From UMGS1519 sp050951005 (GTDB lineage Bacteria; Actinomycetota; Coriobacteriia; Coriobacteriales; Eggerthellaceae): 64,000 nucleotides of DNA. The stretch spans positions 1-64,000 of the forward strand of contig JBMNIP010000002.1 of the NCBI GenBank assembly GCA_050951005.1, written 5' to 3'. This document shows, in pieces, positions 1 through 8,806 of the stretch. Position 1 is the first letter of the stretch. The number at the start of each line of letters is the position of its first letter. A program made the position numbers and the translations under genes. The notes beneath the pieces are model-generated. The model was not told where the DNA came from and searched no databases. It saw nothing but the letters and a program-made list of their open reading frames with translations.

Positions 1-199
1 ATAAAACGAAGGGCAAATCACTCTTTCGCACTCCACCCCGAAACACAACAAATCCGCAGGTCAGAAGTGGTGTGTTCGAGAAATCGACGCACCACTTCAC
101 TTCACTAGAAAACGCTCCTTTCGGGATTATTTGTAGCGGAATTTGTAGCAGCCCAGAGACACCATTCCCGTCGCTGGGCAACGAGAGGAGATTAAAACC
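1..199. other. Non-coding left edge with hairpins
   Basis: No convincing gene is seen here. A perfect 9-bp inverted repeat (64-72 with 90-98, arms GAAGTGGTG/CACCACTTC) and a second 6-bp one (about 151-179, arms GCCCAG/CTGGGC) lie upstream of the first gene. The short word TTGTAGC occurs twice (about 131 and 145). These could be terminator or attachment-site remnants at the edge of a prophage remnant, but nothing in the window decides this. Confidence 0.4.
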
Positions 200-511
200 A
201 TGATTAACGAAGAGAAGATGACCGAACTCACCCAGGCCGAGGATATGGCGTACTTCCGAGCGGACCTCTGTTGCTACTCGCCCGAGAGCTACAGCCTCGA
301 GGAGAAGAAGGAGATCTGCAACGACATGATGGCTACGAGCAAGGCGGTGCTCGACGCCATGCGCGAGGACTTCGAGCAGCTGCCCCCGGACGCTCGCGCC
401 AAGCTTCTGGACATGCTTTGTGCCTCCGGCGTCGAGTCGCCCCAGTGGTGGTGGGATGTGCTCGTAGGCGAAGGCGACCCGCTCTATCGCGAGCTCGAGC
501 CCCTGAGCTAG
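200..511 (+). CDS. Hypothetical acidic protein, 103 aa
   Basis: I do not recognise this family. The product is a small, acidic, soluble protein with no signal peptide or membrane segment, rich in Glu/Asp and with a Trp-rich patch (WWW) near residue 83. The start is supported by a GAGAGGAG ribosome binding site about 10 bases upstream. It is convergent with the phage lysis genes and ends just before a hairpin at 533-567. It may be cargo of the prophage remnant or the first host gene beside it. Confidence 0.55.
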   Translation: MINEEKMTELTQAEDMAYFRADLCCYSPESYSLEEKKEICNDMMATSKAVLDAMREDFEQLPPDARAKLLDMLCASGVESPQWWWDVLVGEGDPLYRELEPLS

Positions 512-532
512 TTCAGGTTCACATAGGCACAC

Positions 533-567
533 GGAGAGCCGCTCGTCACTGCGACGGGCGGCTCTCC
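533..567 (+). terminator. Hairpin terminator between convergent genes
   Basis: The arms GGAGAGCCGC(T)CGTC and GACGGGCGGCTCTCC form a long GC-rich stem with a short loop, directly after the stop codon of the 103-aa gene. The following bases (CGCTTCTCATT) are only moderately T-rich. It probably ends transcription of the upstream gene and may also act on the convergent lysis genes. Confidence 0.6.
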
Positions 568-575
568 GCTTCTCA

Positions 576-719
576 TTAGTCCTCATGGCGGTCGCGGATG
601 CCCTCGAACATCTTGAACACGGGGACCAGCGGCAGGAACAGAATCAGCAGCAGGAAGCACGCGACGTCACCCAGGAGCCAGCCCACCTGGTCCGCTATGA
701 AGGCGAGCCTGCGCCTCAT
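576..719 (-). CDS. Small membrane protein of phage lysis cassette, 47 aa
   Basis: The ATG overlaps the stop of the endolysin gene in an ATGA arrangement, so translation is probably coupled. The product starts with a basic MRRRLAF, has one hydrophobic segment at about residues 13-34 (rich in Leu with Pro) and ends in a charged tail RDRHED. This is the layout of a small accessory membrane protein in a phage lysis module, but I do not recognise the family and assign no specific role. It is the last gene of the minus-strand lysis operon. Confidence 0.5.
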   Translation of the reverse strand: MRRRLAFIADQVGWLLGDVACFLLLILFLPLVPVFKMFEGIRDRHED

Positions 720-2356
720 GACAGCATCTCGTTCACGCGCGACTGCACGATCGAGTAGTAGGAGCCGAGGCGTCGCCTGCGCTCCTCGCCGTTGCCGTAG
801 TCGCCGCGGATCACGGCACGAGCCATTGCATCGACGTCCATGGAGGTCGAGCTCGAACCCGCACCGAGAAGGATCTCGTTCACGCGCCGTTGCACCGCGT
901 CGTAGTTCGAGCCCAGGCGCCGCTTTCGCTCGTCGCCGTTGCCGAACTCGCCCGCGATCACGCGCCTGGCCATGGCGTCGACATCGATGCCAGAACCGCC
1001 GCCAAGCAGGATCCGGTTCACCTCCGCCTGGACCTCGTCGTAGCGGGAGCCGAGCGCCGCCCTTCTTGCATCGCCATTGCCGAATTCGCCGGCGATGACC
1101 CTCTCCGCAAGCTCTGACACGTCGCCGGAAGGCGCACCAGAGCCGGAACCACCCGGCGCGCCGCCAACGTCGGCCTTGCCGTTGTAGTGGAGGATCCCGT
1201 CCCAGCTGCCGGAGTAGTAGTCGTGGACCCAGCTCTCGCGCCCGGTCTGGTCGCCGGGCTCGCCGTCGATCCCGCCGGTCTCAGAGATCGAGAACTCACC
1301 GAGGAGGTCGGCCGTGCCGTCGTTGCGGATGCACATGGCCGTGTGGTTCTCCTCGTCGAGGTAGATGTCGCCGCGAGACGCGTTGAAGACATGGGTTCCC
1401 AGGAGAAGAGCCCCGAGCCCACGAACATCTCGCGCATGCCGCCGGTCCAGTTGTAGCGCGTGATCAGCCCGTCGTAGGGAGAGCCCGCCAAGGCGAGCTC
1501 CCAGGCCTCGCACACAGCGGATGAGCAGTCGCGGTCGCCCTTGGTCACCTTGATCGTGCCAGCGTCGGTGCTCACGTCTGCAATGCCCGGAGGTGCCGTG
1601 GCGCCCCGGCTGCGAGTACCCGTGCTCAGCGGGCAGGAGCAGAGGTGCTCCATGATCTGCGCCGCCACGTTCGCTCTTGAGATGCTCACGGTGTCCTCCT
1701 CCTCGTGCCAGCGGAGGCGCCGGCAACAGCGCAGAGCCTCCGCCAGTCGTCCGTGCGTGCCGTAGAAGAGGTCGAGGTCCAGGTGCCCGCCGTAGCCGGG
1801 GATGCGCCCGGTGCCCGTGTACTGGAAGATCAGCGGCGAGTCCCACGCGCCGAAGTCCCAGCCGTCGGTCCAGGGCTCGCTCGTGAAGCCCGTGTCCTCG
1901 TAGTTGGGGTACTGCGCCACCCAAAGCGGGTACGCCTTGGCCACGCTCGACCAGTCGTACGAGAAGAGCACGCTCTTGCTCGTGTAGATGCCCGGCGTGA
2001 CGCCGGTCTTGGACTTGACGCGGTCAAGCCACCTCTTGGCCCAGGACGGCCCCAGGTCCAGCGCGTCGGCCTCCCAGTCCAGGAACGGGATCGCCTTGCC
2101 GATGTAGGGCTTGAATGCGTCGATGAAGTGGTCGGCCTCCGCCTCGGCGGAACCCTCGTAGCCTCGGTCGCGCGCGTAGTGGTAGCAGCCGAGCAGCTTG
2201 CCGGCCGCCAGCGTCTCGTCGGCGTGCCGGCGGAAGCACTCGTTGGAGTACCCTGCGCCGCCGGTCGCCTTCACGATGACGAAGTCGCAGGTACCCATGT
2301 TGCGAGACGACCAGGTCGTCCTGCCAGGATGAGATGTCGATGCCGTTAAGCCCCAC
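716..2356 (-). pseudogene. Phage endolysin: GH25 muramidase + Amidase_5 + three CW_7 repeats, two frameshifts
   Basis: Three reading frames join into one recognisable lysozyme of about 545 aa. The N-terminus (GLNGIDISSWQ, GTG start at 2356 overlapping the holin end) and FVIVKATGGAGYSN, then FLDWEAD, are typical of GH25 N-acetylmuramidases. A second domain has DCSSAVCEAW and a block around HTAMC, as in Amidase_5-type (PF05382) cell-wall peptidases. The C-terminus has three about 38-residue CW_7 (Cpl-7 type) wall-binding repeats, each with a VI(A/R)G(E/D)(F/Y)GNG core. Frame breaks lie near 2300 (one extra base) and near 1385 (one missing base, PMS-FNASRGD). If these are sequencing errors the enzyme is intact. 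It would cleave host peptidoglycan at the end of the lytic cycle. Confidence 0.8.
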
Positions 2357-2588
2357 GGTTGGCACCACCCTTCGGGATGACGATGTCCTCATCGCCCCCG
2401 CCGAGAGCGGCCATGATGGGAGAAAGGACCGCCATCACGAGCGCCACGACCAGGCCCCTCACGCTCGGGTCCAGCACGCACCAGCCCATGATCAGGTCGA
2501 TGTTGGCGATCACCACGCCCAGGACACCCTGCACGATCGTGCGCAGGAGCCTCCACTGCCAGTCGTTGCTTGCCAGGAACTCGCTCAT
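2346..2588 (-). CDS. Phage holin, 80 aa
   Basis: This small protein has two hydrophobic segments (about residues 17-33 and 43-62) separated by a short turn, with a charged C-terminal tail, as in small phage holins. It would form lesions in the cytoplasmic membrane that let the endolysin reach the wall. It lies directly upstream of the endolysin gene, whose GTG start overlaps its 3' end, and directly downstream of an XhlA-like gene. Membrane topology and position support the call; the exact holin family was not resolved. Confidence 0.65.
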   Translation of the reverse strand: MSEFLASNDWQWRLLRTIVQGVLGVVIANIDLIMGWCVLDPSVRGLVVALVMAVLSPIMAALGGGDEDIVIPKGGANRGA

Positions 2589-2809
2589 GTCAGCCCGCCT
2601 TTCCCTTGAGGGTCTCGATGTCGTGCTTCGCCGACCGCCATGTCCTGCTCGAGCCGGTAGGTGCGCTCCAGGACCTGGTTGTGCTTCTCGACCTTTGCCG
2701 TGAGGGCGTCCAGCTTGACCTCCATGACGGCCCTGCTCTTCGAGTTGGAGAGGATCACCCCAATCAGCGTCACGACACCGGTGATGCACGCCACGATGAT
2801 TGACTCCAT
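2585..2809 (-). CDS. XhlA-like membrane/coiled-coil lysis protein, probable frameshift at C-terminus
   Basis: The N-terminal MESIIVACITGVVTLIGVIL is a single membrane anchor and is followed by a coiled-coil stretch, the layout of XhlA/haemolysin-like proteins encoded beside phage holins. As read, the last 20 residues are out of keeping with the family. One extra base near 2632 would instead give KHDIETLKGKAG and a stop overlapping the holin start by a few bases. The ribosome binding site GGAGG is the 3' arm of a 9-bp hairpin (2815-2855), so translation initiation may be controlled. Confidence 0.6.
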   Translation of the reverse strand: MESIIVACITGVVTLIGVILSNSKSRAVMEVKLDALTAKVEKHNQVLERTYRLEQDMAVGEARHRDPQGKGGLT

Positions 2810-2814
2810 AAAGA

Positions 2815-2855
2815 ACTGCCTCCAAAGGTCTCGTTGTCCATCCTCAGGAGGCAGT
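2815..2855 (-). promoter_or_regulatory. Hairpin sequestering the XhlA-like gene ribosome binding site
   Basis: A perfect 9-bp inverted repeat (ACTGCCTCC at 2815-2823, GGAGGCAGT at 2847-2855) has a 23-base loop. In the minus-strand transcript the GGAGG that should bind 16S rRNA, 5 bases before the ATG at 2809, is paired within this stem. It could be a translational lock or a remnant terminator/attenuator of the phage late transcript. Confidence 0.5.
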
Positions 2856-2897
2856 GTCTAATGGCGTCACAAGGTGGCTTGGGGCATGGCAAATGAA

Positions 2898-2926
2898 TTG
2901 ACCGCAGCAATTAGCGTGGGTATAAT
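2898..2926 (+). promoter_or_regulatory. Strong sigma-70-type promoter for the ABC-F gene
   Basis: TTGACC (2898-2903) and TATAAT (2921-2926) are separated by exactly 17 bases. Transcription would start near 2933, giving a leader of about 225 bases before the ABC-F start codon. It points away from the phage lysis genes, so the cargo gene has an independent promoter. Confidence 0.75.
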
Positions 2927-2982
2927 CGACAAAGTCGAATCAGCCGGGGCCTTTGGCAAGCACCGGCAAGAGAAGGGACCAG

Positions 2983-3021
2983 GTGCATGAAGAACTAGCG
3001 ATGCTCACAACCACCCGTTGA
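2983..3021 (+). CDS. Candidate leader peptide upstream of ABC-F gene, 12 codons
   Basis: A GTG-initiated frame of 12 codons (reads MHEELAMLTTTR) is preceded by AGAAGGGA at a normal distance and lies inside the untranslated leader of the ABC-F transcript. Many antibiotic-resistance ABC-F genes are induced when a drug stalls a ribosome on such a short upstream ORF. The downstream leader contains small inverted repeats: CGCTA/TAGCG near 3028-3041, and GCCTC (3134-3138) with GAGGC (3150-3154). The second of these would cover the ABC-F ribosome binding site. The existence of the ORF is seen; its regulatory role is inferred. Confidence 0.4.
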   Translation: MHEELAMLTTTR

Positions 3022-3157
3022 TCAAGCGCTACCGCTAGCGGCCATGCCCAAACGGGTGCAGCATCGCGTGTCCATTCACGACCTTAGCCCCAATATCCCG
3101 AACCAAACGGACTATGCCCTGCTGCCCCGCATGGCCTCTCGCAGAACCGGAGGCACC

Positions 3158-4645
3158 ATGCAGCTGAACCTCTCGAACATCGAGTACACGTACCCAACGG
3201 CGGCAGATCCCGCCCTGCGCGGGGTGTCGGCGACGTTCCCCCAGGGATGGACCGGCATCGTCGGCGACAACGGCGGCGGAAAGACGACCCTCACGCTCGT
3301 GGCGTGCGGGATCCTGCGACCAGACTCGGGCTCCGTCTCGCCGTCCCTCCTGTCCCTGTACTGTCCCCAGGACGCGACCGAACCGCCGCAGAACCTTGAG
3401 GACTTCGCGCTTGCATACGACGGCCATGCGACGCGCCTCCGCCGGGACCTCGGCATCGAGGACGATTGGCCTTGGCGCTACGGCACGCTCTCGGGCGGCC
3501 AGCAGAAGCGACTCCAGGTGGCCTGCGCCCTCTGGGCCGCCCCCGACGTGCTCGCCGTGGACGAGCCGACGAACCACGTGGACGCAAGCACGCGGCATGC
3601 CATATCCTCGGCGCTCGCGCGCTTCGGCGGCATAGGGCTCCTCGTCTCCCACGATCGCGAGCTGTTGGATGCGCTCTGCACACAGTGCCTATTCGTGGCG
3701 GGCGGCATCGCGACCATGCGGCCGGGCGGCTATACCCAGGCGGAAGGCCAGGCATCGCTCGAGCGTGCGAGCGCCGTCCACGCGCGCGAGGTCGCCCGCA
3801 GGGAGAAGGCCCGGATCGAGCGCGAGGCCATTCGCCGCCGCGAGGAGGCGTCCCGCTCGGCGGGAAAGCGCAGCCTCAAGGGCGTGGGCAAGCACGACAG
3901 CGACGCTCGCTGCAAGAAGCGCATCGCCGTGGTCTCCGGCCAGGACGGCAAAGCGGGAAGGCTGTCGTCGAGGATGGAGGCCAGGCTTGCGACGGCCGAG
4001 GCAAGACTTGCGGCAACGCATGTGGAGAAGCGCTACGACGCCGACGTGTGGCTCGACGCCGCACCCAGCAGGCGAAGGGTGCTCCTGCGCATGGAACCGC
4101 AGACGCTGGCCCTCGGCGACGCCACCTTGAGCGTGCCCGCGTTGCACATCGGCAATACCGACCACATCGGACTCGTCGGCGACAACGGCACCGGCAAGAC
4201 GACGCTCATCAAGCAGGTCGTCGGCCGCCTTCCAGACGGAACGAGGACGCTCTACATCCCCCAGGAACCCAGCGAGGCGGACAAGCGCGCCGCCCTCGCC
4301 ACCCTGAGTGACCTTCCGGACGTCCGCCGAGGCCGCGCACTCTCCATCGTGGCACAGCTCAACTCGGAGCCCGAACGCATCCTGGAGGGAGACACCATAA
4401 GTCCCGGGGAGATGCGCAAGCTCATGCTCGCCCTGGGCATCCTTGACAGGCCCGAGCTCATCGTGATGGACGAGCCTACGAATCACCTTGACCTCGGCTC
4501 GACCGTAGCCCTGGAACGCATGCTCGCCGCGTACCCCGCCGCGCTCCTGCTCGTGTCGCACGACGCCAAGCTGGTGGCGGCCGCGACGAGAATCACGTGG
4601 CACATTTCCGGGGCCGGCGATGAGTTTTGCCTCCTAGTTCGGTAA
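3158..4645 (+). CDS. ABC-F ATPase, probable ribosome-protection (antibiotic resistance-type) protein
   Basis: This 495-aa soluble protein has two ABC ATPase domains and no membrane segments. Walker A motifs GDNGGGKTT (about 36-44) and GDNGTGKTT (about 341-349), signatures LSGGQQKR and ISPGEMRK, and two DEPTNH Walker B stretches are visible. A highly basic linker of about 100 residues (about 200-300) corresponds to the inter-domain arm that reaches into the ribosome. ABC-F proteins of the Vga/Lsa/OptrA type displace antibiotics from the 50S subunit; others regulate translation, and the sequence alone does not separate these. The ATG at 3158 has a GGAGG site; an ATG at 3044 would add 38 unlikely residues. 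The gene sits opposite-strand between phage lysis and fibre genes, as cargo. Confidence 0.8.
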   Translation: MQLNLSNIEYTYPTAADPALRGVSATFPQGWTGIVGDNGGGKTTLTLVACGILRPDSGSVSPSLLSLYCPQDATEPPQNLEDFALAYDGHATRLRRDLGIEDDWPWRYGTLSGGQQKRLQVACALWAAPDVLAVDEPTNHVDASTRHAISSALARFGGIGLLVSHDRELLDALCTQCLFVAGGIATMRPGGYTQAEGQASLERASAVHAREVARREKARIEREAIRRREEASRSAGKRSLKGVGKHDSDARCKKRIAVVSGQDGKAGRLSSRMEARLATAEARLAATHVEKRYDADVWLDAAPSRRRVLLRMEPQTLALGDATLSVPALHIGNTDHIGLVGDNGTGKTTLIKQVVGRLPDGTRTLYIPQEPSEADKRAALATLSDLPDVRRGRALSIVAQLNSEPERILEGDTISPGEMRKLMLALGILDRPELIVMDEPTNHLDLGSTVALERMLAAYPAALLLVSHDAKLVAAATRITWHISGAGDEFCLLVR

Positions 4646-4653
4646 ACAGCCGG

Positions 4654-6043
4654 TCATGCCGCCGTCAGGTACCCCGTCTGTCCAGCCCGGTCGATCCTCA
4701 TGTACGTGTACCCGACGTTCGAGCTCGACCATGCGGTTCCGTTCCCCCCGACAAGCGCCCGGCAGCTATAAAAGCACTGCGAGCCCGTGATCCCGCTCGT
4801 GGGCAGCGCCCAGGTGGAGTCCGCGTAGATCGTCGTCATGTGCGAGCATCCCGAGAACGTGTAGAACAGATCCGTCAATGTGGACGGGTCGAAGCCCCGG
4901 AAGTCGATCGTGGTGAACGCGCACGACGAGAACGTGTAGCGCATCGACCGCACACCGCGCAGGTTTCCCAGGCCCGACACGCTTGCGAGGTTCGTGCAGG
5001 TGTAGAACAGGTAGATCAGGTTCAGGAACGAGAACGAGGCCATGTCTGCCGCGAACGTCACGCTTGTCAAGTGCTGACGGTGAGTCGGTCCCGTCGTGCC
5101 CGTCCCAGGGAGTGAAACCGAGGCCCACGTACTTGCCAATCGCGCAGATGCGACCGGAGGCACGAAGCGTGCGCGTCGGATCGGGCGCCGAGCTCGCCGT
5201 CAGCACCGCCTCGCCGTCGTCGTAGAAGTGCGCCCAGAACCATGTGCGCGCATCGGCGTTCGGGTCGGTGAGCACGCCGCCGGTCCCGATCTTGCACACG
5301 CTCGCCCCGCTCGTGCTGGAGGGCACGAAGCCGTCCGTGCCTCCCACGAGCTTGTAGCATCCGTTGAACATGAGCGAGCCCGAGAGACCCGTGTTGCTGA
5401 ACGAGGTGGCGTAGATCGTCTCGAGCGAGCCGCAGCTCGTGAACATCTGCGCCGCGCTCGTGATGCCGCTCATGTTCTCGAATCCGGAGACCTCGGTCAT
5501 GCTCTGGAACGCGTTGAAGAGGTAGTCAGCCTTTCTCATGCCGACCTGCGGCCAGGAGGAATGGATCACGACCTTCTTCACCTGCAGCTTGATCGAGTCA
5601 TATGGCCTGGCCGCCGCCGACGAGTAGCCCGCCGGGTCGATCTCCCAAGCGTTCACCGGTACGCCGCCAGAGTAGCAGTGGCGCCCGTCCACGTAGTTGA
5701 ACTCCAGGGTGCCGAGCGAGGTGAGAACCGCCCTCGGCTTCAATCCCACGTCCCACTCGAGTGCCAGGATGGCGGCGGCCATGTCTCCCGGCTGGTAGCG
5801 GGTTGAGAGCCCGTTCTGCCCGCGAATGGCGTCGGCGATGTCCGAGAACACCGACTCCGGCAGCACGCCGGACTCGAGCGCCATGTAAGGCTGCTCCTGG
5901 TAGTCGCCGGCGTCGGTGCCGTCGAGCGCCGACACCGCGGCGGCCATCTCGCGCGGCTTGTACAGCGTGGCCACGCCGGCCTTGTAGCGGATCGCGTTGG
6001 CGATGTCGGTGAGGATGGATGTCGAGACGGTTCCAACTGCCAT
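4654..6043 (-). pseudogene. Phage tail fibre/receptor-binding protein with BspA-like repeats, one frameshift
   Basis: The N-terminus (MAVGTVSTSILTDIANAIR, then a second, related SDIADAIRGQNG segment) is typical of Coriobacteria phage fibre proteins. The C-terminal half carries several irregular MF..C..L repeats of the BspA/DUF285 leucine-rich type (for example AAQMFTSCGSLETIYA, SLMFNGCYKLVGG), probably a receptor- or glycan-binding solenoid. One extra base near 5075 moves the frame; rejoining gives about 460 aa ending near 4654. It lies 3' of the collagen-like gene, as expected for a tail tip module. The repeat type recurs in the host adhesin at 60-61.6 kb. Confidence 0.65.
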
Positions 6044-6045
6044 GA

Positions 6046-6758
6046 CTAGAACTCCTCTTCCTCGAGGTTCGCCAGTGCCGCGATCGCGTCGTCCACGTAC
6101 TGCTTGGTGGCATAGCTCGTCAGGTCGATCGAGAGCGTGCCACCAGAATAAGAGAGCGGGCTCTGCGCGTTGATGGTGGGCGTCGCCCCCGCCGGTCCTT
6201 GCGGCCCCTGCGGCCCCGTGGCTCCCGTCTCGCCCTTGAGGTTGTGGAAGGCGAAGGCGAACGTCCTGGCAGACGCCGTGCCGCCGAGCGTGACGTTCAC
6301 GGAAGGCGTGCCGGTAGACGAATCGACGGTGGCCGAGGCGCCGGTGATGGTCGCATCCGCGCCGTCGTCGCCCGTGTCGCCCTTGGGTCCCTGCGGTCCT
6401 GTGGCGCCGGTCGCGCCGGTCTCGCCCTGCGGTCCCGTCTCGCCCTGTGGACCGGTCTCGCCCTGGATCCCCTGGATGCCCTGCGGCCCGCGAAGGTCGG
6501 CCGAGCTCGTGCCCGACGCGCTCGTCACGGTCAGCACAGAGCCGTTCCAGCTGTGCGTGCAAGGCGTGCCGTCGGCGCCGGCAGGCCCCGTCGCTCCCTG
6601 AGGTCCAGTCGGACCGGTCGCGCCGGTATCTCCCGTGTCGCCTTTTGGCCCTTGCGGGCCTGTTGCGCCAATCAAGCCTTGGATTCCTTGCGGCCCCTGC
6701 TCGCCAGTGTCGCCCTTCGGGCCCTGGGGACCGGCGTCACCAGTGTCTCCCTTGGAGA
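6046..6758 (-). pseudogene. Collagen-like phage tail protein, 5'-truncated
   Basis: Gly-X-Y triplets (GPQG, GDTG, GETG, GPKG) fill two blocks separated by short globular inserts, and the protein ends with TKQYVDDAIAALANLEEEEF, a common phage fibre C-terminus. Such collagen-like triple helices form fibre shafts. Reading upstream, the frame has no start codon: it meets a stop just past the triplets and the DNA becomes part of an unrelated TetR-type gene on the other strand. The gene is therefore truncated at a recombination junction near 6755. It precedes the BspA-like fibre by 2 bases. Confidence 0.75.
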
Positions 6759-7123
6759 GAACCCTTGAGGCGCAACCGCTTCACGATGAGTCGGGGATAA
6801 ACTATCCGCGGCTCTATGCGGCGCTTTGCTTCGCGCGGGAACATGCCGACTGGGCACGGCTGCTACTGGGATCCGTCGGCGGCCTGCAGTTCCGCGATGA
6901 CCTGGAATCGCTGGTACGCCGCCTGTGCCTGGAGGCCGTGGAAGGCGCATATGGGCGCTTGGATGCCTGGACGGAAAGCGCATTCTCACGATTCGCCGCC
7001 GCAGGATACATCAAGCTGGTGTGCGACTGGCTCGACGGCGGTTGCAAGGAGGATCCACGCCGGCTCTCCGAATTCGCCGGGCAGCTTATCAGCCGCGGCA
7101 TCATAAGCATGGAGAAGCGGTAA
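6754..7123 (+). pseudogene. TetR-family regulator, C-terminal fragment
   Basis: From about 6754 the plus frame reads a helical domain including LLGSVGGLQFRDDLESLV and KLVCDWLDGGCKEDPRRLSEF, typical of the C-terminal ligand-binding part of TetR regulators. The DNA-binding N-terminus is missing: upstream, the frame runs into the antisense of the collagen-like gene. This is a host gene cut by the prophage remnant. The next gene downstream, a PrsW-like protease, is intact. Confidence 0.6.
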
Positions 7124-7356
7124 GGGGCGGTAGACTCCCACGGCACCGCATCGTCCGATGGGGAATGCCTCACTGATGCCGCCTGAAATCGTCATGCACT
7201 TGCACTCCCCTCTGCACGGGAAAGCTCCCTGTCCTTCCGCAATCGATTCTCGCAAGTGTCTGTTTTCGACCGAAGCACCCTTTCGTTGCAGGGTGGGTGC
7301 CGTACAATGTACGGGCATTACGAGCTCTCCGCAGAAGGGTCCGAAGGGGTGAATGC

Positions 7357-8058
7357 ATGATCATCGACCCGCTTACGCTGTCCGCCATCATCCCAGCGCT
7401 GATACTGCTGTGGTACATCTACCATCTGGATCCCGTCGAGAAGGAACCCGCCGGCCTGCTCCTGACGTTGTTGGTCATGGGCGGATTATCGACCCTGTTT
7501 GCCGGATTGCTGGAATACATCGGCATGGGAACGATAGGCGGATCATCGCTGACCATCGCAGAAGGCGTTACCTTGAGTCCCGAGGTGGTCCAGAATTTTC
7601 TGATCGTCGCGCTGGTCGAGGAAGGCTGCAAGTACTTCCTGCTGGTCTGGTGCACTTGGAGCAACCGGAACTTCGACTACGTGTTCGACGGCATCGTATA
7701 TGCGGTGTTCGTCGGTCTGGGCTTCGCTATTGCGGAGAACATCACCTACGTGTGGTCTTACGGCATGGGCACGGCATTCGTCCGCGCATTCACGGCTATT
7801 CCCGGGCACTGTGTGTTTGCCGTGTTCATGGGCTATTTCTACGGCTTGGCGCGTCGCTCCGCCACACTCGGCCACGGCGTCCGCGCGCTGCTGTTCGGAC
7901 TGTGCGCGCTCATCGTGCCGCTGCTCTGCCACGGATTGTACGACTATCTCGCCTCATACACCGATGACCTCTTCATGCTGTATCTTGTGATATTCGTAGC
8001 AGTCGGCATGCTGGCTGCAAAACACGCCTCGAAAAGGGCGCAGCGTATCGGGCAGTAG
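7357..8058 (+). CDS. PrsW-family intramembrane metalloprotease
   Basis: This 233-aa multi-pass membrane protein has the conserved PrsW motifs: VEEGCKYF (EExxK), FAIAENITY (glutamate-Asn motif), IPGHCVFAVFMGYF and LLCHGLYDY. Relatives cleave membrane proteins, the best-studied being the anti-sigma factor RsiW in Bacillus; the substrate here is unknown. I chose the ATG at 7357 because an AAGGGGTG site precedes it and the first membrane helix begins there; an in-frame upstream start would add 20 basic residues. A weak TACAAT box lies at 7303-7308. The gene is convergent with a TetR gene. Confidence 0.8.
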   Translation: MIIDPLTLSAIIPALILLWYIYHLDPVEKEPAGLLLTLLVMGGLSTLFAGLLEYIGMGTIGGSSLTIAEGVTLSPEVVQNFLIVALVEEGCKYFLLVWCTWSNRNFDYVFDGIVYAVFVGLGFAIAENITYVWSYGMGTAFVRAFTAIPGHCVFAVFMGYFYGLARRSATLGHGVRALLFGLCALIVPLLCHGLYDYLASYTDDLFMLYLVIFVAVGMLAAKHASKRAQRIGQ

Positions 8059-8102
8059 AAAAAGCATAGATTCCCGCAGGCCGCTGCTGCATTGCCCGCC
8101 GT

Positions 8103-8657
8103 TCAGGCGAACAAGCGCCGGGCGACATCGTCTATGAAGTCGAGCAGTTCCCCTTCGTCTGCTTCCTCTGGTGTTGCCGCATACTGCCCGACAGTGCCCA
8201 CCAGCCCGTTCGCGTAGAACGAGGCAAGCTCCCGCAATCGCCCATCGGGAATTTCCCGGCCGGTGCGCTCCGCGAGCTTCCGTTCGAATTGGCGGCTCAG
8301 CTCATCTGCAAGCAGGGAATTCACGAATGCGAATTCCGGCGAGAGCGACCGCTTCCTTATCATCGTGCGATGTTCGTCCACCAGTCGCAGGAATTCTTTT
8401 GTCATATTGTGGCAGTATTCCGGCAGCGGCATCGTACCGTCAGGGTCTACCTGTACATCCAGCTGGGCCCGACGGGCGGCTACCGTATAGGCAAGCAGGT
8501 CGTTCTTGCCGCTGAAGTGACGGTAGAACGTGGCACGCCGCACCATGGCCCCTTCGCAGATCTCCGATACGGTGACATTCGAATACGGCTTCTCATGCAG
8601 AAGGGCGATCAGGCTTTCGCTTAGCAGCTTGAGCGTGCGTTCTTTTCTCAGGTCCAT
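8103..8657 (-). CDS. TetR/AcrR-family transcriptional regulator
   Basis: This is a 184-aa protein with an N-terminal helix-turn-helix (VTVSEICEGAMVRRATFYRHF, the family signature of recognition helix plus Tyr-His/Arg-His-Phe) and a helical C-terminal domain ending FIDDVARRLF. It is divergently transcribed from a flavodoxin-fold reductase gene and probably represses it and itself, as is common for TetR/quinone-reductase pairs. The ATG at 8657 is preceded by GAAGGGAA. A 16-bp interrupted palindrome in the shared intergenic region is a candidate operator. Confidence 0.8.
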   Translation of the reverse strand: MDLRKERTLKLLSESLIALLHEKPYSNVTVSEICEGAMVRRATFYRHFSGKNDLLAYTVAARRAQLDVQVDPDGTMPLPEYCHNMTKEFLRLVDEHRTMIRKRSLSPEFAFVNSLLADELSRQFERKLAERTGREIPDGRLRELASFYANGLVGTVGQYAATPEEADEGELLDFIDDVARRLFA

Positions 8658-8684
8658 GCATTTCCCTTCCTCATGATTCGTTGG

Positions 8685-8700
8685 CATATTCGCCGATATG
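8685..8700. promoter_or_regulatory. Candidate TetR operator
   Basis: CATAT-TCGCCG-ATATG is a perfect 5-bp-arm inverted repeat in the 149-bp divergent intergenic region, 28 bases upstream of the tetR start. A second looser inverted repeat (AGGTG...CACCT) lies near 8724-8746. Position and symmetry fit a TetR-type operator; binding is not demonstrated. Confidence 0.35.
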
Positions 8701-8806
8701 TCACATAGGTGCCATATCGCTTGGAGGTGTACCTATTCGGAGCACCTGTCCCTCTATACGGTACAGATAGCCTGTTAAGAGACAGATGTCAACGAATGGA
8801 GACACA

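Noticed and set aside
3689..4603. Long open frame antisense to the ABC-F gene
   Set aside because: It is a shadow of a high-GC gene; no ribosome binding site or domain, while the plus-strand frame has all ABC motifs.
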